A stretch of 64,000 nucleotides of DNA, taken from Eunapius fragilis. Its lineage: Eukaryota; Porifera; Demospongiae; Spongillida; Spongillidae. Of the stretch, positions 48,901 to 61,651 are shown piece after piece. The stretch covers positions 5,541,029-5,605,028 of the forward strand of contig OY811985.1 in assembly GCA_963681505.1 (NCBI GenBank). Reading direction: 5' to 3'. The position numbers and the translations under genes are program-made. Position 1 is the stretch's first letter, and each line of letters starts with the position of its first letter. The notes beneath the pieces are model-generated. The model was not told the origin of the DNA. It saw nothing but the letters and a program-made list of their open reading frames with translations, and did no database searches.

Positions 48901-50109
48901 ACTTCTAATCCAACATCAGCTTATAGTATTACCTTGATGTTACGTTGGGCTAACGTAATTTGTAAACCCGCTTTCAGTGCTAGGATGTGGTCTCAATGTG
49001 CAATGGCATCAGTCTATTATGGCATCACACGTTAATTGATTGTAACCACATTTACGCATCTATAAGTAATAGGTGTTTAGAACAAACAACTCTATGGCAG
49101 GAGCTGTTCTGATAAGGTGTCAAATTGAAAGTAACATTGTGCAATAAGTTGACCATCTGTGTATGTACAAATGCATCACAAGACATCAATTGTCATCAAC
49201 ATTTAGAGTAGTATACGATCCTTGATTTGTCCTTGAGTACTAGTACCTGAATCACGCACATACACACATACACACACAACACACACGCACATGTGATACA
49301 CCCATCTTCTATGCACACCTACATGACACGTGCCCACACCCATAAGGAGCTGGTGGCATATAGCTGCTCATGGTGTGGAGACTCATATCACATGGCCTGC
49401 TTCAAGGAGGATTTTCGACAGTTTCCCTGTCACCTTGGACCCCTTCGACGTAGCATCGTTCCACCATCTTGGATTGTCCGAACTCCAGTAGTGGAGAGTA
49501 CACAGGTACGTGACTGGTACAATGCAAAGCTACATGTAGAGTTTATGAAGTTACTGAACATGCATAAAGAGCCCCTGCCTCTCCCTCCCTGATGACAGGG
49601 CAAGTTATTAACACAATCACTTCATAACTGTTAGCTTTAAAGATATCTACATTTCAGTATATACCTTGCAGCAGGGGATGCACCCAAAAACACTGAAATG
49701 TGAATATCACCAATCCTGATACACTGGTGATTCTAGATGCAACTTGCAGTAATTCACATGCCTTTTTATCAACCGCACAACTATGTTGCAGTCTCCAAGT
49801 TGATTGCAGGGACTGTTTCATTTACAAAGGGATTAATGTGTGTGTATACTATCAAGCAGCTACAATTATCAATAATCAGTACCATGAATGAGGTAATCGC
49901 ATAACTTGAGTGATCAAATTAATATAAGGCATCATCATTGATTGCTGGTTGGCAGCAGCTAGCATTGAGATGTATGGTTAAAAAGATAGATAGTCCAATT
50001 ACCAGTGTGTAATAGTCATATTGCAGAGACATATCGGTCTACGAGAATATGTATTTAATCTTGAGCAGAAAATTAGGTCCCTTTCACAATAGCCAATAGC
50101 AATCCTATG

Positions 50110-50180
<71 letters not shown>

Positions 50181-52171
50181 TGTAGACAGGTCCCTTCCTG
50201 AAGCCAAATGAGTTAATTTCCTGTTAAAATGGCAAACCCCCAGGGCTCTGCTAGAGCAAAAGAAGAAGAGGAACTAATATGCATATTTAAGGCCTATGCA
50301 CTTAGTATATGTAACTCAGACAACGCCATGAAGGTATATAGTTCAGACAACGCCATGAAGGTATGTAGCTCATACAACGCCATGAAGGTATGTAGCTCAG
50401 ACAACGCCATGAAGGTATGTAGCTCAGACAACGCCATGAAGGTATGTAGCTCAGACAACGCCATGAAGGTATGTAGCTCAGACAACGCCATGAAGGTATG
50501 TAGCTCAGACAACGCCATGAAGGTATGTAGCTCAGACAACGCCATGAAGGTATGTAGCTCAGACAACGCCATGAAGGTATGTAGCTCAGACAACGCCATG
50601 AAGGTATGTAGCTCAGACAACGCCATGAAGGTATGTAGCTCAGACAACGCCATGAAGGTATGTAGCTCAGACAACGCCATGAAGGTATGTAGCTCAGACA
50701 ACGCCATGAAGGTATGTAGCTCAGACAACGCCATGAAGGTATGTAGCTCAGACAACGCCATGAAGGTATGTAGCTCAGACAACGCCATGAAGGTATGTAG
50801 CTCAGACAACACCATGAAGGTATGTAGCTCAGACAACGCCATGGAGGTGTAGTACATATATCTTCACAGTGCAATTGATTCTATTGATGAGAAGTAGAAA
50901 AATCTGCCGTTGTATAGAAAAGGTTTAGATCAAGGATGATGCAACTTCCTTTTGAAGACACACATTGTAGTTAGCTTCTACATGTAGCTGTTTCACACTA
51001 CACCAAATGTGCTGTTTTGCACTGCTCACACATTACACCATCACACACACCAAGCACACAAGTTATATACACGGCATTTTTGTACTGTAAAGGCGATCAT
51101 AAACTAGGCAACATGTTGCATGCAACACAATGAATTTTCAAGTAAAAATCAGTAAACTTATGTTTTACTGAAAATATAATTGGATTCATTAAGTTGCATG
51201 CAACGTTGTTGCCTAGTGTATGGTCGCCTTAAGATCAGGGTGGTCGCACGTGTGTGCGTGGCGTGCATGTGTGCAAAGGAAGAGAATTAGCATCCCAGGA
51301 AGGAGAATAAAGTGTGTGTCAATCATTACCTTCATTCTCTGTTATTGGGCGTTGCTATTTACTTCTAAAGGCACAAGCCAAAGATCCCGAACCTTCCACC
51401 ACACCAGCCTCTGACAACACAAGCAGCTTTGATATGTCCTCTCCTCTGAAGCCCTCCTCACTGCCCTCTGCTAGGGCCAGGACAGAGGGCTGTATTCACA
51501 AGAGGAAGAAGAGTAGCAGGAGAGCACGTTGCAAGAAGTCCATAAAGGATGACGACAGAGTATCTAAGTCCTTCATTGTGAGTTTGGCCTGAAATTTTGA
51601 ATCATGTAATCAATGTTTGTAAATTAAACCCACTTCTCATTAGCTCTGATAACAACATGTAAATGCTTGTACATGTATTGGGCATAAGAGTGAGTGATGT
51701 GATAATCATTTTTGAGGCTCCAAGATTTGTTTTAATTTATAATGTACTCATGTCTACATTATTACAAGTACACGTAGAACATGTATTGAACTCTTTTGGA
51801 ACTCTACACTGTTGGCCAGCTATACTTATATTTAGTACTGGAACACCTGGATAATCCAAGTAATATAAATTTAGAGCACAGGAGAGCGTACATGTATGAT
51901 CTCACATCTCCCACGTGTCACACTAGCATGCACAAAGTACATGTCTCGCTTTGACACCCCCCCCCCTCCCCCCCCCAGGTGAGACCTGTCATTCAAGATG
52001 ACATACAACCTCTCCTTGTGTTTGTGAACCCAAAGAGCGGGGTTAACCAAGGATTTAGAGTGATGCAGACATTTCAATCACTGCTTAATCCAAGACAGGT
52101 GTTTGATCTGACTAAGGGAGGACCAATGTTTGGGTGAGTAGCATGAATGTGTGTGTGTGCGTGCATGCGTG

Positions 52172-52203
<32 letters not shown>

Positions 52204-55049
52204 ATGCGGGTGTGTGGTGTGTGTGCGAGTGTGTGTGGTGTGTGTGTGTGACGTTACACTATGCATTGTATAATAAATGAAGTACACATATGTGCATGTG
52301 CTTATGTACATACATGCATTGCTCTCTGTCATGGTACATGCATTGCCCTGTGCCATACCTCCATTACAGATTGAAGATGTTCCTCCATGTTCCCAACCTT
52401 CGTATACTGGTGTGTGGAGGAGATGGAACAGTTGGATGGGTCCTCTCAGTACTGGATGAGGTCCTGGACCAGACTACCACACCTCGGGTTGGTAATGCAA
52501 GGGTCAGACCTCCAGTGGCAGTACTACCTCTAGGAACAGGCAATGATCTGGCCAGAGTGCTTGGATGGGGAGGGGTAAGGATGTTTGGATGGGAGGAGGG
52601 GTAAGGATGTTTGGATGGGGAGGAGGGAGGGGTAAGGATGTTTGGATGGGGAGGAGGGAGGGGTAAGGATGTTTGGATGGGGAGGAGGGAGGGGTAAGGA
52701 TGTTTGGATGGGGAGGAGGGAGGGGTAAGGATGTTTGGATGGGGAGGAGGGTAAGGATGTTAGGGTGCAGAGGTACAGTGGCCCAGTCGCGCTCTTGGGG
52801 TATTCCATGCCAAGCTTACGCACGTTTCTGCATGTCTGTCTCAAAACTCGTTTTGTTTTATGGGCAAGGGGGGTCATGAGAGATAGTTAATACAAAAGAT
52901 CACGTCTTTTGGAGGTCAGCCATTGTGGAGATATTGTAGGATATCTTTGTGACCTTTTTCTTGCACACTCTGCGTTTGATGCTGTGTATTTGGTGTATCC
53001 TTCAACTCACATCATTACATGTAAGCTACACCATGATGTTATTACGAATGATGACTTTATTAAGTGTTTATGGTAAATAATTTCGGCCTTTAGTCTTCTG
53101 CATAATTAGATAACAACTGATCTGCCATACCAAATTTAACCAAAAAAAGTATTTTATATAGAGAGTTTTAATGCAAAATTAGGAGTTGGGCTGACATCAG
53201 GTAGATGGTGTAAAAAATGGGAACATACTGACTTTACATATTTCACCTTTCATACATGGGCTTATGTTTTGATTGCCTATCACCTAACATAACCCTGTGC
53301 CTGAGGGTTGGTGTGAAACGGAGTGCAATGAAGACAGGTATAAAACATTTACACAGCTATTTGACATTACTTACAACTTCCTTCCCTTTCCCTCATCTCC
53401 TTTTACACACACAGGTAAATGATCAGGTGAACTGTAACTAACTTGTGATCCTCAAGTGCTTGTGTTGCACTAATCCATTTCATTGTCAGAAAGTGTGTAC
53501 GTTCGACCACTGTAGGTTATAGGCTCACCAAAAGTCTTTGTCACTTATGTGACCTGTTATTATGTCTGCTTTCTGTGGATAGTGCTAGGCCTACATGGAT
53601 GCAGGAATAGTAGTGAGGCTTCCTGCGTTTCAGGATCAATTCCTGTGCATAGGCAACCCATCTATATATAGTTGATGTGATGTGACACCATAACTTGCAC
53701 AGCTTTGGTGCGAAAAACTGTATTCTCGCACTTGCATCAACAGGCACAAAGCCGTGCAACGGTTGCATACTAGCTGTGGTTTTAGCTTTGAATTCATCTT
53801 GAAACAGCTTGGCAGAAAGTGAATTGTCCAAGGGGTGTTGTGATTTTGTTGCTATATACACTCTGTAAACTGCAAACTGGCCCTGGCTGCCATGTCTTTT
53901 AACAACAACAGCTACACCATCACAGGGACCCCTGTCATGACTGGTTGCAAAAAAGGGTATGTGACTGCTGTATAAGACGGAGCATGGTGGTTGCCTATGC
54001 AACAGGAACTGATCCTGTGCAACACAAGCACTTGAGGATCACAAGTTAGTTACAGTGCACCTGATCACTTATCTGTGTGCGTAAAAGGAGATGAGGGAAA
54101 GGGAAGGAAGTTGTAATGATAAATTTATAATCTGAGTTGATGGATGCACCAAATACACTGCATCAAACACAGAGCATGCAAGAAAAAGGTCACAAAGATA
54201 TCCTACAATATCACCACAATGGCTGACCTCCAAGACGTGACCTTTTGTATTCAACTATCTCTCCCCTGCCCATAAAACAAAACAAGTTTGGAAGAAATTT
54301 GAGACAGACGTGCAGAAACTTGCATACACTTGGCATGGAATACCTCTCTTAACCAATGAGCTTCAAGTGCTTATTGCTTGTGCTCAAGACGCTACTTCTG
54401 TTTTGCTCAAAGTAATGATGCAATTAGCATTTTGACTGTAAGATTTTCCCTATGCCTCAACAGCAATTAGCTCTAGAGCTCAAATTTATTATCCTGGGCC
54501 AGTTTTATCTTGAGCCAGACTAAACATTAACTTGAAAAATGTCTTCATGTAAATTCCATGCCTGTATACCAAATACCTGAGAGTAACTAGGAGCTGTTTT
54601 TAAAAAATTAATATCGTCAAGGAAATGGATAAAAATGGAACCACATGTAACAAGAGGAGTGACCCTGACAGAGTATACATTACATGTAGTGTGCATGTAT
54701 TACTGTTGTATCTGTACTTGCTTTTTGCTTATAGAGTTATAGTGATGAACCTCTGGAAAGAATTTTGTATCAAGTAGAGACTGGATCCATTGTAAATTTT
54801 GACAGATGGCAGCTGAACATATTTTGTAATGATGATGCTCCTAGAATGGTATGTTTGGGATTTGGGTGCACAGCACATTATAGTGCGACTGGCTTGTATG
54901 GTACATTGATCAGTAGTAAGTACAGTGTATGGGGAAGATGAGGAAGTTAGGGATGGTCACACCCTGAGTTTAATTTTTTAGGCCTAATGAATTGTCTGAT
55001 ATGTGTATTTGTATGTATTATGTGTGTGGGCATGTGTGTGTGTGTGCGT

Positions 55050-55080
<31 letters not shown>

Positions 55081-57500
55081 CTTGGACGGATGGATCCATG
55101 GATTATGTATGCATGCATACATATGAGTTAATTTATATGGTGGGTTGCTACTGTATATAGCCAGTAGAACAAGGAGCTGTGAACGACATTCCACTTCATG
55201 TGGTCAACAACTACTTCAGCATTGGAGCTGATGCATCAGTGGCCTTGGAGTTCAACCTGGAAAGAGGTACATGCCTACACTGTAGATAACAGACCCCCTT
55301 GGGGTACATGCCTATAACAGACCCTTCCCCCCCCCCCCGGGGTACATGCCTATACTGTGGGTACATGCCTACCACTGTAGATAACAGACCCCCTTGGGGC
55401 ACATGCCTATAACAGACCCCCTTGGGGCACATGCCTATACTATAGATAACACACCTGGGTATAACATGCGTGATTGCCATAACCCAAGATCAGCCTTCCC
55501 TGCATCATAGCAGACTACAGTGATGTATACAAATGTAGAACTGAGCTCCAACATACTTTATACCACTAAACCACGCCACCTTTTTATTTCCACAGAGGCT
55601 AATCCAGAGAGGTTCAATAGCAGGCTTAAGAACAAGCTGTTCTACGCAACGGTATGCTGAACTATGTGTGCCTACTATGTCCTAAGGTTGCCTTGGAGGA
55701 CAGGGTTCTTAATGATGGCTGTGTGTCACATTGATATGTTCTCTTCTTCCCAGCTGGGTGGCAAAAGCATTATGCAGAGGAAGTTTGCTAATTTGACTGA
55801 CCACATATCACTTACGGTAGGTTGTTGGTCTTTGGTACGTGTATATATTTTAATGCAGTATGAGATAGGGGCGGAGAGAGGGTGTTAAGAATATAGTATT
55901 TTACTGGAGAATATTTTTGAAAGCTATGTTAGAAAAGCAGTTGTGGTCCAAGTATGAATACTTACGTGTACTTATCAGTGATATCTGGTCATAACTTCAT
56001 GCCCTTATTATGATACCTGTTAAAACAGTATGATAGAGAATGTTGCCGCCAGTTGTAGTCCATACATTGAATGTACGCATGACCGTGCTGTACCTGTTGT
56101 TGGCTAGCAGTCCAAGCTTTGGACGCACATAGGCTGGAGAATTGGGGGAGAGCTATCAAAGGGGCACCTGCTGGGAAACAAGCAACTCCTTATAGGCCTA
56201 GCCAGCCGCAAGAAGGTTGAATCACAATAAACAACTGATAGACCTGGGCACAGGGCGATGTTGAATCCTTTACGTACTGGAAGGACCAAGGACCAGGGGG
56301 CTGGAAGGACCAAGGACCAAGGACCAGGGGGCTCGAAGGATCAGGGGGCTCGAAGGATCAGGGGGCTGGAAGGTCTGGGGGCTGGAAGGACCAGGGGGGC
56401 TGGAAGGACCAGGGGGGCTGGAAGGACCAGGGGGGCTGGAAGGACCAGGGGGGCTGGAAGGACCAGGGGGGCTGGAAGGACCAGAGGGGCTGGAAGGACC
56501 AGAGGGGCTGGAAGGACCAGGGGGGCTGGAAGGACCAGGGGGGCTGGAAGGACCAGGGGGTTGGAAGGACCAGGGGGCTCGAAGGACCAGGGGGCTCGAA
56601 GGATCAGGGGGCTGGAAGGACCAGGGAGATTGTGCCTTTGGGAAATGATACTCTGGATGTCAAAATCAATAGTTAGGGATGGCAGGGTGAGGTGGTAGGG
56701 TCCTCAATCACTACTGAGGTGGTAGGGTCCTTAGTGGCAGGGAAACAGGAACTGGTCCATCCAGATGCTTAGCTTACAGAAGATTCCAAGTATCAGGAGC
56801 TAAACCTGATAATGTTAATGCCTCACAAGCCTTTGAGGGGGGGGGGGGGGGGGGGGGGGAGGGGGCGAAAGGCCTTCTCTTGCAAACACTATTATTCAGA
56901 AGACATTTAGTTGTTGCCATTAGTAGGGGACTTCAAGTTGCAACTTAGCAGTGATGCGTGGTAAGTTAAGCAAGTGCCATGCTATGTGGACGCTGCATCG
57001 AAAGTAAGCAACATTGAGTAACATAGGCATCCCCATAAAGAGGTGGGGGAGCCGCCCTTCCAATGAGGTAATTCATTACACCTTCAGAGTTGATGGAAAT
57101 GAGCATCAACAGCTCATTTGCACTAAGCCAGTGCTGCCAGTTTTAACCGGACCATTTTTTTCCTGATGTGATCAATTTAATGTGGTTGGCCTTTTGGGAC
57201 CAGCAAATGGTTAGAATGTGTTTACCAGTCAAGCGTATTGAGTTGCGTTTTCCAAATCTTTATGACTTTCCTTCGCTAGCACTTATATACTAGGACACAG
57301 AAGTATATAGCCTGACCGTACTGTGGTTAATTATTTTACCATAATAGATGAGTCTGCTTCCTATACTTAATTACTTAGTAAGATAATAGGTGTTCAAGGC
57401 CAGTTCAAGCCTCTCTGCCTCTCCCCCTATGTTGGGTAACACACACACACACACACACACACACATGCCCACACACACACACACAACACACACACACATG

Positions 57501-57561
<61 letters not shown>

Positions 57562-60500
57562 AGCTTTTAAATACATGGGATAATTGGTCAATGCTGAGTT
57601 TTTGTGAAGCAACCAATTGCAAACAAGAAAAGCTGGGTTGGAACACTAGGCAGGAATATGACATAGCGTGGGCAGATTTCATCCAAGGTAAGCAATTGAA
57701 CTGGATTGACAACTGGAAAGATATTGGTATCTGGATTCTGGCTGAGATCGGAACATCTGCAATACACTTAAACTGTTGGAGATGGCTGTGACTTTGACAC
57801 AAGTTGATTTCAAAAGGTGCTAATAAAAAAAAAACCTATTAAACCAAGTTTGAGTACTTCCAGACACATGAGTGACACTTGGAACAGCCTTCAACCACTG
57901 TCTGAGTGGTATTGAATGTGTGCTTTAAATGTAGTGCCAAGTAAGAATGGCCACTCATAAAATGTTATCCATAATGATTATGAATCCAAAATGAAACTAC
58001 TTATGCATAACAAACATGTTTGCTTGTATAGTGTCGTAACCAAAACAGTTGTCATCCCCTAGGCTGATGGTGAAGACCTAACAGAGAGGATTCGTGAGCT
58101 GAAGTCAGAGACCATCCTCTTCCTCAACATACCATCCTATGGATCTGGCACTGACCCCTGGGGAAGTCCCTCTAGCCGATCTGCCCACGTGAGTGCTACC
58201 CCAGTGTATCTGTTGTGGCTATGTCCTCCTCCTTGTTAACTTGACACTTGCATTGTGTCTGTAATACACTATTATGAGCATATGTTTTTGTGCATCTGTT
58301 GTCCTAGGGTCCTCAAAGATACGATGATGGGAGGATTGAGATCATCGGGATGTCTGCATTAACCCAAGTGAGATGTTATGTCATCCTTCTCTGTGTCTCT
58401 GGGGTATACAGGGTGCCACAATCAACTACAATAGTATCATTATGAATTCATGTATTAACTTGAAAATGGTGGTCATTCGATCTTGATTCCGTTGTTTAAA
58501 TTATATAATAACTTTTATCCCCATTAGAACTATGTGTTTGTACTACCCTACAAGGTGAATTATTAGCAAAGAGTAAACTATGGCAGCTGCTGATCTTTAT
58601 AATGAAGCGTTAATATTTAACCAGCTAGGTTAAATATTGAATTTTTATTGGGTACATTAAGGTCATGTTGTAAAGATGGCATTAATGCAAAAATTCCCAA
58701 ATGGTGTTTAGCCACCCATGTCGTGTCAGATAGCCCTTCCATTTCACTTTTTTTGGGTGGCCTCCCTCTAGATAAGTATTCCTCATCTGTGGGCATGTCA
58801 ACCCCTGCCAAAAATTAAAAGTCATTCTTAAATCAATGATGGATAATATGCCATGTACAGCAATAGCAACTATCTTAAATTCTGTAGTATAAGTAATAAT
58901 TTTAGTCGAATTTCCCTGATTGGCACACTGTGTACAGGTACAGTGTATATGTGCTTGATTACACTTGACACTCAGGTATATTGTGTTACATTTGCACACA
59001 TGTAGCTATCTACATGTGTGCATGTACTGATGTTGCAAAGCCCTGTCCCCGTATGAGGAACTCAATACTAGTGTTTTTACATGCATGCCATACCTTCTGC
59101 AGCCCAGACTGGCCCATGGAGAGAGGATAGCACAGTGTACTCACGTCAAACTGGTAACACAGAAATGTATTCCAGTCCAAGTTGATGGAGGTAAGGTCGG
59201 CCATTGAAAGATGGTTATTTCAGTGTGCTCGAAGCAAAAGCAATATCCACAAGGCTAAATTATCAGAAGATGGTATTGATATATGTACTTACATACTGAA
59301 AGCATCCTGATTCTTGCTGTTTTCAAAACAGCCATTTTGTAATTTTTGCTAGTTAACACAAATGACGACTCAGAAATGCAGTAGTGTAGCTCTTTGCTAT
59401 TACATTGCACACTAAAAACTGTGTTCTTGTTTGGGTCCGTTACTTGTTGCACCTCCTGATCAGACGTGGTTGCTACTAACTGTAGTGCATTACTGCAGTA
59501 CATTTTCCCCTCCAATGAAAGGATCCACTTACTTTCGTTGGCTAAGTGGGTATAACTTTAGCTGTATGCACCCACCCACTACAGAGGCATGGAAACTGAA
59601 TCCATCAATTACCGAACTGATCCCAAAGAACACAGTGTCTATGCTCAAGAAGAACAGTCAGAACATGCAAGATATTCCAGCTCCACTTAAAGGGTGAGCT
59701 GAAGCAACTTAGTGACATTTATATGGCTTTATACATAAGATCCATAACATATTTATAGGGAATGGTACACTGATACATCAATCTTTTGTTTACCTGGTTT
59801 GTATTTCCTCTCAAACTGCACTGATGAAGTTTCCTGATCAGTCAACTTTGAGTGGCATCATTGATCTTGAATCAGTGCTGTTTAAGATACCCTAGTACAG
59901 AAGCACCATAAAATTGGATGCTGAACAGAATTAAGTGCTTCTGTGAAGTACACGTATATGTTCTTGTATTTCACACTAAGGGGAACCTGGCCTTCCATTC
60001 TTGTTACATGTTCATGTAGTAGTGTATCATGCAGTATGCACGTGCAATTCCATGTACATGTACATGTATGTTGAAGTAGACCCCTATTGATGTCTTGCCT
60101 TTGGTTTCGTTAGGATTCCTTCTGACTACACCATCAAGCTGTCTGTCTCTGCAGTTTCTTTGGAGGCATACACCAGACTCGAATGCAACCTCCGAGCAGT
60201 TTCATGGGAAGGCAAGTACACACAGGGACGGTTAGCTATGGGAAGGCAAGTACACACAGGGACAGTTAGCTGTGGGAAGGCAAGTACACACAGGGACAGT
60301 TAGCTGTGGGAAGGCAAGTACACACAGGGACAGTTAGCTATGGGAAGGCAAGTACACACAGGGACAGTTAGCTGTGGGAAGGCAAGTACACACAGGGACA
60401 GTTAGCTATGGGAAGGCAAGTACACACAGGGACAGTTAGCTATGGGAAGGCAAGCACACACAGGGACAGTAGCTATGGGAATGCAAGTACACACAGGGAC

Positions 60501-61618
60501 AGTTAGCTATGGGAAGGCAAGTACACACAGGGACAGTGGCTATGGGAAGGCAAGTACACACAGGGACAGTTAGCTATGGGAAGGCAAGTACACACAGGGA
60601 CAGTTAGCTATGGGAAGGCAAGTACACACAGGGACAGTTAGCTATGGGAAGGCAAGTACACACAGGGACAGTAGCTATGGGAAGGCAAGTACACACAGGG
60701 ACAGTTAGCTGTGGGAAGGCAAGTACACACAGGGACAGTAGGCAAGTACACACAGGGACAGTTAGCTGTGGGAAGGCAAGTACACACAGGGACAGTTAGC
60801 TGTGGGAAGGCAAGTACACACAGGGACAGTAGGCAAGTACACACAGGGACAGTTAGCTGTGGGAAGGCAAATGGGAAGACAAGTACACACAAGGACAGTG
60901 CTAATTATTGTATCTGATTTTTATGGTAATGCACTTGTATGGTCACATTTATCCAATGTACAGTGTGTACATGCTGTGTAGTAGTACAGGTGTACTCTTC
61001 TGAGTACAAGGTGTGCCTATATGTGTGGGGTGCCATTTTGAGCTGTATGTTTACATGATCATGTACATGTGTACATTGAAACCTCTTGTGAGTGTGCAAG
61101 TACATGTGTTGAGCCTCACAAAAAATGTGAAAGCTGTGTTTCACAGTTGAAACTTCACCAGGAGCATCATACCTTTGCTGTTTAGCCCATCTGCAGCTGA
61201 ACCTTGTCACATGATGTGTGCTGTGGGAAAGGTCTCATTACTTCAATACAGGTGTAGGAGGATAGCAGGGTTTGAATGGGCACTAGCAATTCAACATACA
61301 TGTACATGTACACGTGCCGCTACTTCCATTGCAGCAACTGAGTTAGGATTTGTTGAAACAACTCCAAGTGACACCCTGAGCAACCTAAGACCGAAGATCA
61401 ACCAGCTCTTTGCCAACCGAGGGGACAATGGCAGAAAGCCTCCTGAAGACAGCTGGAGGTTTCTGAATGGTAAATATGCACCCTTGGACTGTAGTGGAAG
61501 AGTGCAGGGTAGTTGAGGAGGGAGGACTGGAAGAGTATTGAGGAGTATTGAGGATTCCACTGTTTCTGTCTACTACTACCCAACCCCGGCCTGACCAGGT
61601 CCCATAGCTATGTGTGTG

Positions 61619-61651
<33 letters not shown>

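Noticed and set aside
50229-50857. A 207-codon tandem-repeat protein (NAMKVCSSD)
   Set aside because: The frame stays open only because the 27-bp unit is a multiple of three; no independent gene context. Only the first 90 bp are kept as a candidate optional exon.
53541-54002. Host gene nested in the DGK intron
   Set aside because: It lies inside a foldback element and carries a transposon-associated motif; no splice signals of its own.
56258-56698. Gly/Arg/Ala repeat protein
   Set aside because: 18-19-bp minisatellite in an intron, no start or splice context.
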